From contig NZ_LNQC01000071.1 of assembly GCF_001651855.1 (NCBI RefSeq), positions 1 to 60,701 on the forward strand: 60,701 nt of DNA, given 5' to 3'. The position numbers and the translations under genes are program-made. Positions 60,178 to 60,701 of the stretch are shown here, piece after piece; within the stretch, counting starts at the first letter, position 1; each line of letters starts with the position of its first letter. The notes beneath the pieces are model-generated. The model made no database searches. It saw only the letters and a program-made list of their open reading frames with translations, and was not told the origin of the DNA. The DNA is from Sinorhizobium americanum. Lineage in GTDB: Bacteria > Pseudomonadota > Alphaproteobacteria > Rhizobiales > Rhizobiaceae.

Positions 60178-60398
60178 CCGGGAACGTCGGATAGCGATCG
60201 TTTTCCGGCATGCATCTCCACGCGATGTAACCTTTGTTACTTGAAATATTAGCAATATAGCGCTTAAATGCCGCCTTTCGGCGTAGCGATTTCTGCCGCC
60301 ATACGATTGCTGATAAACACCCGAACGATTTCTTGGGTGGCGCATTCGATCAATGCTTAGAGAAAAGTCTTTTCTTCAAAAGTCAGAGGGGTTGCGGC
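60178..60398. promoter_or_regulatory. Upstream region of the cysD-like gene with short dyads
   Basis: This 221-bp gap is AT-richer than its surroundings and holds no gene. GTAAC-CTTT-GTTAC (60227-60240) and the palindrome AGAAAAGTCTTTTCT (60361-60375) are candidate regulatory sites for the sulfate activation gene. No clear -35/-10 pair was assigned. Confidence 0.35.
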
Positions 60399-60701
60399 AT
60401 GTCTCTTGCCAACCTTCGGAGACTTGAAGCCGAAGCCATTCATGTCCTTCGAGAAGTAGTCGCGACGTTTTCGAACCCGGTTGTCCTTTACTCGATCGGG
60501 AAGGACTCGTCCGTTCTCCTGCATCTGGCGATGAAGGCGTTCTTTCCGGCAAAGCCGCCCTTTCCCTTCCTGCATGTGGACACGACGTGGAAGTTCCGGG
60601 AAATGATCGAGTTTCGCGATAGGATGGCGCGAGAACGCGACTTCAAACTTCTCGTCCATGTCAACCAGGACGGCGTCGAGCAGGGTATCAATCCCTTTAC
60701 G
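60399..60701 (+). CDS. cysD: ATP sulfurylase small subunit CysD/NodP-type, cut by right edge
   Basis: The first 101 codons are present, opening [20 protein letters not shown] and carrying the PP-loop pyrophosphatase motif [13 protein letters not shown], followed by [20 protein letters not shown], characteristic of sulfate adenylyltransferase subunit 2. With CysN/NodQ it would make APS/PAPS for cysteine synthesis or for sulfation of Nod factor or surface polysaccharide. In rhizobia several paralogs exist (cysD, nodP1, nodP2), and the copy cannot be identified from this fragment. The rest lies beyond the window. Confidence 0.9.
   Translation, partial: MSLANLRRLEAEAIHVLREVVATFSNPVVLYSIGKDSSVLLHLAMKAFFPAKPPFPFLHVDTTWKFREMIEFRDRMARERDFKLLVHVNQDGVEQGINPFT

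Noticed and set aside
1..60701. tRNA, rRNA or transposase genes
   Set aside because: No cloverleaf with a TTCRA-type arm, no rRNA-like tract and no transposase or integrase frame was recognised on reading; a covariance-model scan would be the decisive test.

Overview
The window is high-GC DNA with dense, mostly operonic genes and no rRNA, tRNA, CRISPR array, transposase or insertion sequence that I could find. Protein types, FixK-type and sigma-54 sites, NasS/NasT, PraR-like and TfuA-like proteins, many ABC transporters with local regulators, and scattered palindromic intergenic repeats all point to the Rhizobiaceae. The best guess is Sinorhizobium/Ensifer, probably a pSymB-like chromid because catabolic and transport operons dominate. 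The taxonomic call is inference from gene content and remembered families, not a database result.

Layout, left half. 1-2.5 kb: end of a sugar ABC operon (LacI regulator, solute-binding protein, then a permease cut by the left edge). 2.8-5.0 kb: NfeD-like membrane serine protease plus a stomatin-type SPFH protein. 5.0-6.7 kb: phasin-like protein and a flavin-binding split-barrel protein, diverging from a region with two perfect FixK/FNR boxes, then a Nudix hydrolase. 6.7-15.8 kb: nitrate assimilation, with a 64-aa protein, nirB, nirD, narB and an unusual shortened cysG behind a sigma-54 promoter and a structured leader, plus nasS-nasT (nitrate sensor and ANTAR antiterminator). 16.1-16.3 kb: a 56-aa membrane protein with a hairpin at its ribosome binding site. 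16.4-20.3 kb: fused E1 and E2 of a 2-oxoacid dehydrogenase with a divergent Lrp-type regulator. 20.3-23.8 kb: PaaX-family regulator, orphan TfuA-like protein, PraR-like Xre regulator, LysE exporter and AsnC regulator.

Layout, right half. 23.8-32.9 kb: LacI-controlled operon for a ribose/rhamnose-type ABC importer followed by a sugar 3-epimerase-like enzyme, a FGGY kinase and a class II aldolase. 33.4-40.3 kb: leucine degradation (ivd, mccB, RidA-like, mccA, hmgL, enoyl-CoA hydratase). 40.4-41.3 kb: Xre/RES toxin-antitoxin pair, tail to tail with a FAD-linked 2-hydroxyacid dehydrogenase. 42.8-46.7 kb: sulfate importer (sbp, cysT, cysW, cysA). 47.0-52.6 kb: D-serine dehydratase/D-threonine aldolase-like enzyme divergent from a polar amino acid importer, RidA and IclR regulator. 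52.6-60.2 kb: CUT1 sugar importer with SIS and PfkB enzymes and a divergent ROK repressor. 60.4 kb to the edge: start of a cysD/nodP-type ATP sulfurylase gene.

Most modules follow one plan: importer, two or three catabolic enzymes and a dedicated regulator with a visible dyad operator. Strong GC-rich stem-loops sit just after several solute-binding-protein genes, which would fit higher expression of the binding protein than of the membrane parts. The points most worth following are the NasT/leader attenuator with its small first gene, the truncated CysG methylase domain, the RES toxin whose start overlaps a degenerate intergenic repeat, the paired RidA paralogs (one without the catalytic Arg), the orphan TfuA, and several unlisted small membrane proteins.
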